Shown here in pieces: positions 15,769 to 24,096 of a DNA stretch of 64,000 bases. Every line of letters begins with the position of its first letter. Within the stretch, counting starts at the first letter, position 1. A program made the position numbers and the translations under genes. The DNA comes from Larkinella sp965227735 (GTDB taxonomy: Bacteria > Bacteroidota > Bacteroidia > Cytophagales > Spirosomataceae): contig NZ_OZ245776.1 of the NCBI RefSeq assembly GCF_965227735.1, forward strand, positions 3,906,001 through 3,970,000, read 5' to 3'. The notes under the pieces are model-generated. The model was given only the letters and a program-made list of their open reading frames with translations. It did no database searches and was not told the DNA's origin.

Positions 15769-16917
15769 ATGAAAAAAAATCGGATCGGATTCGTCGTTTT
15801 AGTCGGTTTAGCCCTGCCACTGGCGGCTTTTGCCCAAACTGCCGGGAAAGAATTTACGGTAACGGGTACCGTTCAAAATGCCAAACCGGGCAGCAAAGCC
15901 TATTTGGAAACGAACGAAAAAGTATCGAAGCGGATTGACTCGACCCAGATCGACGCCAGCGGAGGCTTTTCGCTGAAAGGCAACGAGACAAACGGCGGAA
16001 GTTTTTACAAGCTGAACCTGGCTAACGAGCAATTCACGAGCTTGCTGGTGGAAGGAGGAGAAAACCTGACCGTGACGGCCGATCTGAAAAACAAAGACAA
16101 GCTTCTGGTAAAAGGCTCAGTTAACATGGATTTTTATCCCAAAATCGTGGCCATTGATGCCATGATGCTGAAAAAATCCAAAGAGTGGCAGAAGCAGGCG
16201 GCTGCGGCTGCCGAAAAAAATGACCTCAAAAAAGGCGAAGCGATTGATCGGGAAGTGATGGCGACCAACAAACAGGTCATCGACACCATCAAGGCGCTGA
16301 TTCCGCAAATGGGAACGTCCAGTGTCGCCATGATTGCGCTCAAATACCTGGATCCGAAAGAGCATTTTCCCCTCTACGAAGCCCTGGCGGATCAGATGCA
16401 GAAAGCCAATCTGACCGGTAAGCAGGCCAAAGCCTTCATCAACTTCGTAACGATGGCCAAAAGCGAAATGGCCGCCCAGGCCACGCAGGTCGCCGTGGTA
16501 GAAGGAGCGATGGCACCGGACATCACCCTGGAAGACACCAAAGGTCAGGTGGTGAGCCTGTCCTCGTTGCGCGGGAAGTATGTGCTGATCGATTTCTGGG
16601 CGTCGTGGTGCGGTCCCTGTCGTCAGGAAAATCCGAACGTGGTTCGGATGTACAATAAATACAAGGAGAAAGGCTTCGAGATCTACAGCATCTCGCTGGA
16701 TGACAATAAGAATGCCTGGCTGAAAGCCATCGAAGCCGATGGCATGGTCTGGACCAACGTGCTGGGCAAGAAAAATGGTAGTTCGGCAGTTGCTCAGCAG
16801 TATTCGGTTCAGGTCATTCCCACCACCTACCTGCTGGATAAAGAAGGAAAAATCATCGCCAAAAACCTGCGGGGCGAAGCACTGGTGCAAAAGCTGGGAA
16901 GTATTCTGGATAAATAA
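15769..16917 (+). CDS. TlpA-family thiol-disulfide protein with DUF4369-like N-domain
   Basis: 382 residues. Signal peptide at 1-23 (LVGLALPLAAFAQ). Residues ~28-130 form the DUF4369-like beta domain found at the N-terminus of many Bacteroidota thioredoxins; a helical linker spans ~130-240. The AhpC/TSA-thioredoxin fold spans ~245-382 with the active site WCGPC (Cys281, Cys284) and the cis-proline loop VIPTTYLLD. It acts in the periplasm, probably reducing disulfides in cytochrome c maturation or other envelope proteins. Its stop is followed within four bases by a large palindrome. Confidence 0.9.
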   Translation: MKKNRIGFVVLVGLALPLAAFAQTAGKEFTVTGTVQNAKPGSKAYLETNEKVSKRIDSTQIDASGGFSLKGNETNGGSFYKLNLANEQFTSLLVEGGENLTVTADLKNKDKLLVKGSVNMDFYPKIVAIDAMMLKKSKEWQKQAAAAAEKNDLKKGEAIDREVMATNKQVIDTIKALIPQMGTSSVAMIALKYLDPKEHFPLYEALADQMQKANLTGKQAKAFINFVTMAKSEMAAQATQVAVVEGAMAPDITLEDTKGQVVSLSSLRGKYVLIDFWASWCGPCRQENPNVVRMYNKYKEKGFEIYSISLDDNKNAWLKAIEADGMVWTNVLGKKNGSSAVAQQYSVQVIPTTYLLDKEGKIIAKNLRGEALVQKLGSILDK

Positions 16918-16920
16918 CGG

Positions 16921-17006
16921 ACGGTTTACGGTTTACAGTTTTCGGTGGCTGACGCACGCACAGGTAAGAATGCGTCAGCCACCGAAAACTGTAAACCGTA
17001 AACCGT
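16921..17006. repeat. Perfect 36-bp inverted repeat, GGTGGCTG family, copy 2
   Basis: 36-base arms at 16921-16956 and 16971-17006 are exact complements with a 14-base loop. The outer part is built from GGTTTAC repeats and the inner part is GGTGGCTGACGCA. It fills the spacer between the thioredoxin-like gene and proC. Shared words with 14161-14211 make the two copies related. Confidence 0.85.
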
Positions 17007-17019
17007 AAACTCATTAATT

Positions 17020-17823
17020 ATGAAGATTGCGATCGTCGGTTGCGGCAACATGGGCATGGCCTTTGCCAAGTCTTTTTTGCAGTATGATTTAGTAAAAAAA
17101 GAAGATTTACTGCTCGTCGAGAAAAGCGCAGAACGTTCCGAAGCCTTAAAAGCGGAGAAGGCCGGTGTGGTGGTCGATACCATCAGTTCGCGGGTTTCTG
17201 AGGTCGATCTGATTATTTTATCTGTCAAGCCCCAGGATTTTAACAGTTTGCAGGAAGCGCTCCGGGAGACCATCCGGCCGCAGCAAGTCGTGCTGTCGAT
17301 TATGGCGGGCATTCCGATTGCAACCATTCAGGAAAAACTGAACCACCGGCTGGTGATCCGTGCCATGCCCAACACGCCCGCGATGCTGGGCATGGGCATT
17401 ACCGGTTTTACGGCGGCCAAAGAAGTGGATCTGAGCAACCTGCGGAAAGTCGAGAACCTGATCAACGCCACGGGCCGATCCATTTTTCTGGAAGATGAAG
17501 CCTTACTCGACGCCGTTACAGCCCTCAGCGGCAGCGGCCCGGCATATTTTTACTACCTCGTAAAAGCCATGATTGAAGCCGGAAAACAAATGGGCTTCGA
17601 CGATTCGGTGGCTTCGCTGCTGGTGAAACAAACCATGCTTGGCGCTTTTCATCTGATCAATACCGCCGATAAATCCCTGGACGAGTTGATCAAAGCCGTT
17701 GCCTCCAAAGGCGGCACGACGGAAGCAGCCCTGAAACGATTTGAAGAAGGCGGTTTGTCGGATACACTCATCGCGGGCATCAAAGCCGCCCAGTTCCGGG
17801 CCACGGAATTGAGCAAACCCTGA
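17020..17823 (+). CDS. proC: Pyrroline-5-carboxylate reductase
   Basis: 267 residues, the family length. IAIVGCGNMGMAFAKSF is the NADPH-binding Rossmann motif; VIRAMPNTPAMLGMG and DAVTALSGSGPAYFYYL carry the P5CR signature and substrate loop. It reduces pyrroline-5-carboxylate to proline in the cytosol. The last two codons and the stop lie inside the 52-bp inverted repeat shared with purB. Confidence 0.95.
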   Translation: MKIAIVGCGNMGMAFAKSFLQYDLVKKEDLLLVEKSAERSEALKAEKAGVVVDTISSRVSEVDLIILSVKPQDFNSLQEALRETIRPQQVVLSIMAGIPIATIQEKLNHRLVIRAMPNTPAMLGMGITGFTAAKEVDLSNLRKVENLINATGRSIFLEDEALLDAVTALSGSGPAYFYYLVKAMIEAGKQMGFDDSVASLLVKQTMLGAFHLINTADKSLDELIKAVASKGGTTEAALKRFEEGGLSDTLIAGIKAAQFRATELSKP

Positions 17824-17935
17824 CAGCGCCGGGCCGTCGATACGGCTGAAAGCCCTGTCAGCGGTTGAATAGGGCCAATCACAAACCGCTGACAGGGCTT
17901 TCAGCCGTATCGACGGCCCGGCGCTGTCAGGGTTT
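17815..17935. terminator. Perfect 52-bp inverted repeat between proC and purB
   Basis: Arms 17815-17866 and 17884-17935 are exact complements over 52 bases with a 17-base loop. The left arm includes the proC stop codon (17821-17823). The right arm runs to 17935 and so covers part of the purB stop codon (17934-17936). It can form the same very stable hairpin in either transcript and probably acts as a bidirectional 3'-end structure. Confidence 0.85.
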
Positions 17936-19274
17936 AAATCCCCGTATAACTATACGGCGTTATCGCCCGTAATTCCGTTTTTACGTTTTCTGCCACATTT
18001 AGTCCGTCGATAAACCGCGCGATGGTGTCCGCCGTGATTTTTTCATTGGTCCGGGTTAAATCCTTCAGGGCTTCATACGGTTTGGGATAGCCTTCGCGCC
18101 GGAGAATGGTTTGGATGCCTTCGGCCACTACGGCCCAGTTCTCTTCCAGATCGGCGTGGATGGCGGCTTCGTTCAATTGCAGTTTTCCCAGTCCTTTCAA
18201 CAGCGATTTCAAGGCAATCAGCGAATGCGCGAACGGAACGCCGAGATTCCGCAAAACCGTCGAGTCGGTCAGGTCACGTTGCAGGCGTGAAATCGGCAGT
18301 TTGGCCGAGAGGTGTTCAAAAACCGCATTGGCAATTCCCAGATTTCCTTCCGAATTTTCAAAATCGATCGGATTAACTTTGTGCGGCATCGCCGACGAGC
18401 CCACTTCCCCCGCTTTGATCTGCTGCTTGAAGTAGTTCATCGAAATGTAGGCCCACATGTCGCGGTTCAGATCGATCAGAATCGTATTCAGCCGTTTGAA
18501 GGCGTCGAGCGTAGCCGCCAGCATGTCGTAATGCTCGATCTGGGTGGTGTGCTGACTGCGCTCCAGCCCCAGTTTTTCCACAAAATCATCACCAAACGAC
18601 TTCCAGTCAATGGTCGGGTAGGCGACACAATGCGCATTGAAATTGCCGGTGGCTCCTCCAAATTTGGCCGATACCGGAATGGACGACAGCATGAAAAGCT
18701 GCTTTTCGATCCGCTCACAAAAAACCAGCAATTCCTTCCCCAGCCGGGTCGGCGAGGCTGGCTGACCGTGGGTGCGGGCCAGCATCGGAATGCTTTTCCA
18801 TTTCTCCGCCAGTTCCTGCAACTTCATGAACACTTCCCGGTATTGCGGCTCAATTTCGGTTTCCAGCGCGTCACTCAGCAGGAGGGGCGTGGCGGTATTG
18901 TTGATGTCCTGCGACGTCAGGCCAAAGTGAATGAATTCCAGGTGGTCGGAGATATTCAGATCGGCGAGTTTTTCCTTGATGAAATACTCGACGGCTTTGA
19001 CGTCGTGGTTGGTTTCGCGTTCAATTTCTTTCACCCGCAGCGCATCCGCTTCCGAAAAAGTCTCGTACAATGCCCGTAATGTTGGAAAAACCGCATGATC
19101 GACGTCCTTCAACTGGGGCAGCGGCAGTTCGCAGAGTTCGATAAAGTATTCGATCTCAATCCGAATGCGGTAACGAATGAGGCCCCATTCGGAAAAATAC
19201 GGAGCCAGCGATTCAATTTGACGGCGGTAACGGCCATCGAGGGGGGATACTGCGGTAAGCGCGGAAAGTTGCAT
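17934..19274 (-). CDS. purB: Adenylosuccinate lyase
   Basis: 446 residues from the ATG at 19274 (MQLSALTAVSPLDGRYRR); the ATG at 19295 would add seven unlikely residues. SSAMPHKVNPIDFEN is the fumarase/aspartase-superfamily signature loop with the catalytic serine; LARTHGQPASPTRLGKE supplies the catalytic histidine. The enzyme splits SAICAR and adenylosuccinate to release fumarate in purine synthesis. Length and motifs match the E. coli-type PurB. Monocistronic, convergent with proC. Confidence 0.95.
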   Translation of the reverse strand: MQLSALTAVSPLDGRYRRQIESLAPYFSEWGLIRYRIRIEIEYFIELCELPLPQLKDVDHAVFPTLRALYETFSEADALRVKEIERETNHDVKAVEYFIKEKLADLNISDHLEFIHFGLTSQDINNTATPLLLSDALETEIEPQYREVFMKLQELAEKWKSIPMLARTHGQPASPTRLGKELLVFCERIEKQLFMLSSIPVSAKFGGATGNFNAHCVAYPTIDWKSFGDDFVEKLGLERSQHTTQIEHYDMLAATLDAFKRLNTILIDLNRDMWAYISMNYFKQQIKAGEVGSSAMPHKVNPIDFENSEGNLGIANAVFEHLSAKLPISRLQRDLTDSTVLRNLGVPFAHSLIALKSLLKGLGKLQLNEAAIHADLEENWAVVAEGIQTILRREGYPKPYEALKDLTRTNEKITADTIARFIDGLNVAENVKTELRAITPYSYTGI

Positions 19275-19473
19275 AGGTAAAAAAAGAAAACGCAAAGTTA
19301 ACGGAAGCCCCCTCAGAAATATACAGTTACTGTATAATTACTTCATAAATTGAATAGTCAGTTAGTGCCTGTTTCAATACAAAATTCCTGTATATTGGCG
19401 GCTTTATGACAGAACAAATATTTTATTGACTTATAAGGTTTATCACCTTACTCCTAAACCCATCCTTTTTTGT

Positions 19474-20199
19474 ATGCAGCTTTCTCCCTTCCTTGGTGAA
19501 CTGGTTGGAACCATGATCTTAATTTTATTGGGCGACGGTGTGGTTGCCAACGTTGTCCTGAAGAAAACCAAGGGTGAATCCTCCGGCTGGATTGTCATCA
19601 CCACCGGCTGGGCGTTTGCCGTCACGATGGGCGTGTTCGTTGCCAAGGCATTCGGCAGCATCGACGGGCACCTGAATCCGGCCGTTACCGTGGCTTTCGC
19701 CGTGGCCACCGGTGATTTCAGCAAGATGGCGACCTATATTCCGGCACAGCTCATCGGCGCATTTCTGGGTGCGGTGCTGGTTTGGCTTCAGTATTTACCC
19801 CACTGGGCGGCCACGCCCGATCCGGGGGCCAAGCTGGCGGTTTTTTCCACCGATCCGGCCATTCGGCATCCCCTGGGGAATGTCATCAGTGAAGCCCTCG
19901 GCACGCTGGCGCTCATCATCGGTATTGCCGGGATTTCCGCCAAAGCCCTCGGCACCATCGCCATCGGTTTAGGTCCGTATTTGGTGGGCGTACTGGTCTG
20001 GAGCATTGGCCTTTCGCTGGGCGGTACCACCGGCTACGCCATCAACCCCGCCCGTGACCTGGGACCCCGGATCGCGCACACCCTGTTGCCCATTCCAGGA
20101 AAAGGCTCGTCGGATTGGGGCTATGCCTGGGTGCCGATTGTGGGGCCGATTATCGGAGCTATTCTGGGTGGTTTGCTGATTCGGTGGTACGCGTTGTAA
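19474..20199 (+). CDS. MIP-family aquaglyceroporin (glycerol uptake facilitator-like)
   Basis: 241 residues from the ATG at 19474 (MQLSPFLGELVGTMILILLGDG). Six transmembrane helices and two half-helices carrying the NPA boxes: GHLNPAVTVA and YAINPARDLGPR. The Asp after the second NPAR is the GlpF-type residue, favouring glycerol and other small polyols over water alone. No glycerol kinase gene is next to it. Separated from purB by ~200 AT-rich bases. Immediately downstream starts a repeat-rich region. Confidence 0.9.
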   Translation: MQLSPFLGELVGTMILILLGDGVVANVVLKKTKGESSGWIVITTGWAFAVTMGVFVAKAFGSIDGHLNPAVTVAFAVATGDFSKMATYIPAQLIGAFLGAVLVWLQYLPHWAATPDPGAKLAVFSTDPAIRHPLGNVISEALGTLALIIGIAGISAKALGTIAIGLGPYLVGVLVWSIGLSLGGTTGYAINPARDLGPRIAHTLLPIPGKGSSDWGYAWVPIVGPIIGAILGGLLIRWYAL

Positions 20200-20251
20200 G
20201 CTGATCCCGACTTGAAAGCTAGCCTTCTGCCGGTATTTTTGTATCTACACG

Positions 20252-20554
20252 ATGAATCATTCCCCCGGTATTTTTGGCGTTCTGTGGACATGGTTTCTAC
20301 AAAATGAATCATCCCTCCGGGATTCTTGGCGTTCTGTGGACATGGTTTCTACAAAATGAATCATCCCTCCGGTATTTTTGGCGTTCTGTGGACATGGTTT
20401 CTACAAAATGAATCATCCCTCCGGGATTCTTGGCGTTCTGTGGACATGGTTTCTACAAAATGAATCATCCCTCCGGGATTTTTGGCGTTTTGTGGATGCG
20501 GTTTCTACAAAATGAATCATGATTCCGGGATTGTTTGATTTTCGTGTAGAACCC
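20252..20554. repeat. 52-bp tandem repeat (minisatellite), about 5.5 units
   Basis: Units start at 20252, 20304, 20356, 20408, 20460 and (partial) 20512, exactly 52 bases apart. Each begins ATGAATCATCCCTCCGG and ends TGGACATGGTTTCTACAAA. Units differ at a few bases (GGTATTTTTGG versus GGGATTCTTGG). No spacers, so not CRISPR. It lies between the aquaglyceroporin and bioA. A degenerate half unit (CCGGTATTTTTG) precedes it at about 20230. Confidence 0.92.
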
Positions 20555-20566
20555 CGATTTGACCAT

Positions 20567-20646
20567 CCTTCCCGTAGGGAAGGACCATTTTGTAGGAAAC
20601 GTGTTCACTAATTGGGAGATGAGTCCCGTAGGGACGGTTCATTTTG
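20567..20646. repeat. Two short palindromes related to the minisatellite
   Basis: CCTTCCCGTAGGGAAGG (20567-20583) and GTCCCGTAGGGAC (20623-20635) are each followed by (G)ACCATTTTGTAG or GGTTCATTTTG, echoing the minisatellite on the other strand (CATTTTGTAGAAACC). The second palindrome is inside the last codons of bioA. They look like further members of one repeat family with a variable palindromic core. Confidence 0.6.
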
Positions 20647-21996
20647 GGTTATATACTGAAGCAGGTTATCAATGGCCGAATAAACCGCCGTCAACTCGTC
20701 ATCGGTGATGCAATAGGGTGGCAGCATATACAGCACATTCCCCAGTGGCCGCATCAAAATGCCCTGTTTGAGCAGAAATTGATACGCAACGTCGCGGATG
20801 TTGCTGAAATACGAGCTGGTTTGCCCATCGGCATCCAGATCGAACGCCAAAATTGTTCCCCGCTGGCGGACGTTTTTGACGCCCTGTTTTTGGCCAAGTC
20901 GCTCCGCAAAAACCGCATGTCGCCTACTGATTCGCTGAATGGATGCCTGGGTTTCGTCCGAAAGCAGGAGATCAAGACTGGCGAGGGCCGCCGTGCAGGC
21001 CAGCGGATTGGCCGTAAAGGAGTGGCCGTGAAAAAGCGTTTTGTATTTATCTTCGGATTTGAAGGCGTCGTAAATTTCGTTCGTACAGGTCGTTACGCCC
21101 AGTGCCATCGTTCCGCCGGTCAGCCCCTTCGATAAACTCATGAGGTCGGGTTGGTGGCTGAGGTGATGCGAAGCAAATAATTTCCCCGTCCGGCCAAAAC
21201 CGGTCATCACTTCATCGGCAATAATGAGCGCGCCGTGGCTGCGGGCCATTCCGATGAGTTGACTCAGAATTTCGGGTTGATACATCACCATACCACCCGC
21301 GCCCTGAATCAGCGGTTCAAAGATAAAAGCCGCCACATCGTCGCTCAACAACGCTTGCATTCGATCCAAAGCCGCCTGTTCCTGTCCCGGAAGGGGCGTC
21401 GGAATGTATTCAACATCAAATAAAAACGGAACGTAGGGAGCTGTGAAAGCACTTCGTCCGCTGACGGCCATCGCTCCGAACGTATCGCCGTGGTAGGCGT
21501 CCTCCAGCGCAATGACCTTTCGACGCGGTTTTCCGACGTTGTGCCAGTATTGAAACGCCATTTTGAGCGCCACTTCCACCGCCGTCGAGCCATTGTCAGA
21601 ATAGAAAACTTTCTTTTGATGGTCCGGTAAAATGGGCAAGAGCCGCTCGGCCAGTTCAACGGCTGGTTGATGCGTAAAACCGGCAAAAATGACGTGTTCG
21701 AGGGTGTGAAGCTGGTTCGCTACTTTCTCCGCAATGTAGGGATGGCTGTGTCCGTGCGTGTTGACCCACCAGGACGAAACCGCATCGATGTACGTCGTTC
21801 CGTCTTCCGCAAACAACAGCGTGCCTTTGCCGCGAACAATCGGAATCGGCAGCGGAGCGGTTTGCATCTGCGTAAACGGATGCCAGATAACGGCTTGGTC
21901 GCGTTCGGCTAATTCCCCCAAATTCAAACCTGTCAGGTCTTCAAGACCAGACAGATTTATTTTATCTTCATCATAAACCGGCATCGTATTTTTCAA
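20608..21996 (-). CDS. bioA: Adenosylmethionine-8-amino-7-oxononanoate transaminase
   Basis: 462 residues, about 30 longer than usual. AVIWHPFTQMQTAPLPI opens the BioA fold; the PLP region includes ALEDAYHGDTFGAMAVSG, IADEVMTGFGRTGKL and LMSLSKGLTGGTMALG with the Schiff-base lysine. It converts KAPA to DAPA in biotin synthesis. Both ends carry repeat-derived peptides: INLSGLEDLTGL (residues ~13-24) comes from the palindrome at 21927-21957, and the terminal NEPSLRDSSPN from the CCCGTAGGG repeat. A second ATG at 21984 is possible. It overlaps the end of bioD, so bioF-bioD-bioA read as one operon. Confidence 0.93.
   Translation of the reverse strand: MKNTMPVYDEDKINLSGLEDLTGLNLGELAERDQAVIWHPFTQMQTAPLPIPIVRGKGTLLFAEDGTTYIDAVSSWWVNTHGHSHPYIAEKVANQLHTLEHVIFAGFTHQPAVELAERLLPILPDHQKKVFYSDNGSTAVEVALKMAFQYWHNVGKPRRKVIALEDAYHGDTFGAMAVSGRSAFTAPYVPFLFDVEYIPTPLPGQEQAALDRMQALLSDDVAAFIFEPLIQGAGGMVMYQPEILSQLIGMARSHGALIIADEVMTGFGRTGKLFASHHLSHQPDLMSLSKGLTGGTMALGVTTCTNEIYDAFKSEDKYKTLFHGHSFTANPLACTAALASLDLLLSDETQASIQRISRRHAVFAERLGQKQGVKNVRQRGTILAFDLDADGQTSSYFSNIRDVAYQFLLKQGILMRPLGNVLYMLPPYCITDDELTAVYSAIDNLLQYITQNEPSLRDSSPN
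21927..21957. repeat. CCTGTCAGG palindromic element, copy 1, inside bioA
   Basis: CTGTCAGGTCTT (21930-21941), one base, AAGACCAGACAG (21943-21954): 12-bp arms with one mismatch, flanked by AAAC and ATTT. The same core recurs at 42903-42929 and 42991-43015. Here it lies inside the bioA reading frame without breaking it. Confidence 0.75.
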
Positions 21997-22615
21997 ATAA
22001 CGTTCTTATTTTATCCGCATTCCGACTGACAAACCCATTTGTAACTTCCGTTTCCCACTCAATCCGCCCAAAACTTGTCAAGCCCGTGTAGTTCAAAATA
22101 AAATCTTCGGATGCCGGGGTTTCGGGGCCGTTAAAAACGATGCCTAAAATGGGAATAGAGCGGTTTTGCAACGCTTCCACCGACAGGAGGGTGTGATTGA
22201 TGCTGCCCAGATAATGTTTGGAAACCAGCAAGACCGGTAGATTCAATTGTTTCACCAGGTCGATCATCAAATCCTGGTCATTCAGCGGCACCATCAAACC
22301 GCCCGCCAGTTCAACCACCAAATGTTTGGAGGTCTGGGGTAGCTCAAAAGCTGCCAGCGAAATGTCAATTCCGTCGATAGCCGCTGCCGCGTGGGGCGAC
22401 AACGGTTCCCGCAGCCGGTAGGTTTCCGGATGAAACTGGCTAAAAGGGTTCAAAATCAGCCGCCGGACGGTTTCGCGGTCCGAATCTTCCAGCGCGCCGG
22501 ATTGTACCGGTTTCCAGTAATCAGCCTGCAGGGCTTCCACGACAATGGCCGATACCACGGTTTTGCCGATTTCAGTGCCAATACCGGCCACGATCAGTTT
22601 TAACGGGTTATGCAT
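21971..22615 (-). CDS. bioD: Dethiobiotin synthetase
   Basis: 214 residues from the ATG at 22615 (MHNPLKLIVAGIGTEIGKT); longer in-frame starts run into the upstream repeat. GIGTEIGKTVVSA is the P-loop, KPVQSG the DAPA-contact lysine segment, VELAGGLMVPLN the switch-like motif. It carboxylates DAPA with ATP to form the ureido ring of dethiobiotin. The stop lies inside bioA, and bioF lies 101 bases upstream, separated by a 23-bp inverted repeat. Confidence 0.92.
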   Translation of the reverse strand: MHNPLKLIVAGIGTEIGKTVVSAIVVEALQADYWKPVQSGALEDSDRETVRRLILNPFSQFHPETYRLREPLSPHAAAAIDGIDISLAAFELPQTSKHLVVELAGGLMVPLNDQDLMIDLVKQLNLPVLLVSKHYLGSINHTLLSVEALQNRSIPILGIVFNGPETPASEDFILNYTGLTSFGRIEWETEVTNGFVSRNADKIRTLFEKYDAGL

Positions 22616-22631
22616 GTTACCAGGGTTTGGG

Positions 22632-22720
22632 ATAGGAACACGGATTGAACGGATGAGACCGATGAAAAACGGATAAAAATCTGCGCCAATCAACCCTATC
22701 CGTTCAATCCGTGTTCCTAT
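22632..22720. repeat. 23-bp perfect inverted repeat between bioF and bioD
   Basis: 22632-22654 (starts ATAGGAACACGG) and 22698-22720 (ends CGTGTTCCTAT) are exact complements over 23 bases with a 43-base loop. The loop contains two more ACGGAT/CCGAT words. Its right arm enters the last codon positions of bioF (stop at 22717-22719). It may limit transcription from bioF into bioD-bioA. I recall this AACACGGATTGAACGGAT word as a repeat in many genomes (not checked). Confidence 0.75.
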
Positions 22721-23853
22721 TCGCCACTATGTTTTAACGTCTGCACCAACGAATCGATTTCGGATTCCGAATTAAACGCATGGAGGCAAATCCGCAATCG
22801 TTCGCGCCCCGCCGGAACCGTCGGACTCACGATGGGCCGGACGTCGAAACCGGCTTGCTGGAGCTGTGCGGCCACTGCCCGGCACGCGTCATTGCCCGGC
22901 ACGATCAAGCCTAAAATGGGACTTTCGGCCGAAGTCCACTCCGTGTGGGGCAGTCGTTCCTGAATTTGCTGCTGAAAATAGGTTCGCAAGACCTGCAAGC
23001 GGTCAATCAGCGGCTGGTTTTGCGGCAAAAACCGGTAAACGCTCTGAATCGCCAGCAAACTGTGCGGAGGCAACGCCGTCGAATACACAAACGAGCGGGC
23101 AAAATTAATCAGAAAATCGCGCAATGCCGCCGATCCGACCACGGCCGCTCCATGAACGCCCAGTGCTTTACCAAAAGTATGAATCCGGGCAAAGACCCGG
23201 TTTTGCAAACCCAGTGCCTGCACCAACCCTGTCCCGCTGACCCCAAAAACCCCCGTTGCGTGGGCTTCATCTACCATCAAAGCGGCTTCGTAGCGTTCGC
23301 ACAAGCCAGCGATTTCAGCGAGAGGAGCCAGATCCCCGTCCATGGAGTATACGGATTCAATGGCCACGTAAACCGCGCCGGTGGCTCGTTTCAGGCGGTT
23401 TTCGAGATCTTCAAGGTCGTTATGACGAAATTTAAAGCGATTGGCAACACTCAGCCGGGCTCCGTCGATCATGCTGGCGTGAATTAGCTCATCGGTCAGC
23501 AGGGTGTCGCCCCGTTGGGGTAAGCAGGCCAGCAGACCAATGTTGGCGTCGTAACCGGAATTGAAAATCAGCGCGGCTTCGGCATCGTGAAAGGCGGCAA
23601 TTTCGGTTTCCAACTCTTCGGCGAGGGCCGAGTTCCCGGCCAGTAAGCGCGAACCGGTGGCCCCGTTCAGCCAGGTCGGATGGCTCGCAACGGCCTGGGC
23701 AATGGTGTCTCGCAAGGCTACCGACCGCGCCAGTCCGAGGTAATCGTTGGAACAAAAATCAAGTAAGTTTTCGGGCTTTTTCAAATGCCGGAGCAGCCCG
23801 GCTTCCCGCCGTTTTTCCAGCAATTCCAGCACCGCAGTATTCGCTCTTATCAC
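22717..23853 (-). CDS. bioF: 8-amino-7-oxononanoate synthase
   Basis: 378 residues. A PLP-dependent alpha-oxoamine synthase: FCSNDYLGLAR near the N-terminus, MVDEAHATGVFG, and HTFGKALGVHGAAV with the PLP lysine. It condenses pimeloyl thioester with alanine to make KAPA. First gene of the minus-strand biotin operon. A -7-like TACCTTTG lies at 23880-23873 on the same strand, and an inverted pair of DnaA-box sequences ~80-105 bases upstream. bioB, bioC and bioH are not in this window. Confidence 0.93.
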   Translation of the reverse strand: MIRANTAVLELLEKRREAGLLRHLKKPENLLDFCSNDYLGLARSVALRDTIAQAVASHPTWLNGATGSRLLAGNSALAEELETEIAAFHDAEAALIFNSGYDANIGLLACLPQRGDTLLTDELIHASMIDGARLSVANRFKFRHNDLEDLENRLKRATGAVYVAIESVYSMDGDLAPLAEIAGLCERYEAALMVDEAHATGVFGVSGTGLVQALGLQNRVFARIHTFGKALGVHGAAVVGSAALRDFLINFARSFVYSTALPPHSLLAIQSVYRFLPQNQPLIDRLQVLRTYFQQQIQERLPHTEWTSAESPILGLIVPGNDACRAVAAQLQQAGFDVRPIVSPTVPAGRERLRICLHAFNSESEIDSLVQTLKHSGE

Positions 23854-23872
23854 CTTATTCTCAGATTATTCA

Positions 23873-23880
23873 CAAAGGTA
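23873..23880 (-). promoter_or_regulatory. -7-like box for the biotin operon
   Basis: Minus strand TACCTTTG matches TAnnTTTG exactly, 20 bases upstream of the bioF ATG. No good TTG is found at the expected -33 position, so support is partial. Confidence 0.35.
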
Positions 23881-23930
23881 ATCAGGAAGCTGGTGATGAA
23901 AAACGATGTGGACAAATGGGATGAAATCAA

Positions 23931-23960
23931 GACTTATCCACACGGGAATGTGGATAAGTC
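23931..23960. promoter_or_regulatory. Inverted pair of consensus DnaA boxes
   Basis: GACTTATCCACA (23931-23942) and TGTGGATAAGTC (23949-23960) are perfect 12-bp arms with a six-base spacer. Each contains the full DnaA-box consensus TTATCCACA (23934-23942 and, reversed, 23949-23957). The site lies in the spacer between nagB and bioF. It is not an origin by itself (no AT-rich unwinding element or dnaA/dnaN nearby), but could bind DnaA for regulation, or simply be a hairpin. Confidence 0.5.
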
Positions 23961-24096
23961 GCTCTGTTTTAGCTTTTTTGTAGAAAAGGGGTCTTGCTTT
24001 GAGTACGACTGCCTGATTGTCAGAGACTTATGTTTGAGTATACAAATGGCGTTTTTTTCAAAAGAAGGTCTTGCAAAAATACGGTGTTCCGCTTAT

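Noticed and set aside
20252..20554. CRISPR array
   Set aside because: Repeats are contiguous with a 52-bp period and no unique spacers; no cas genes nearby.
23931..23960. Replication origin
   Set aside because: Only two DnaA boxes, no AT-rich unwinding region, no dnaA/dnaN/gidA-type neighbours and no skew evidence available.
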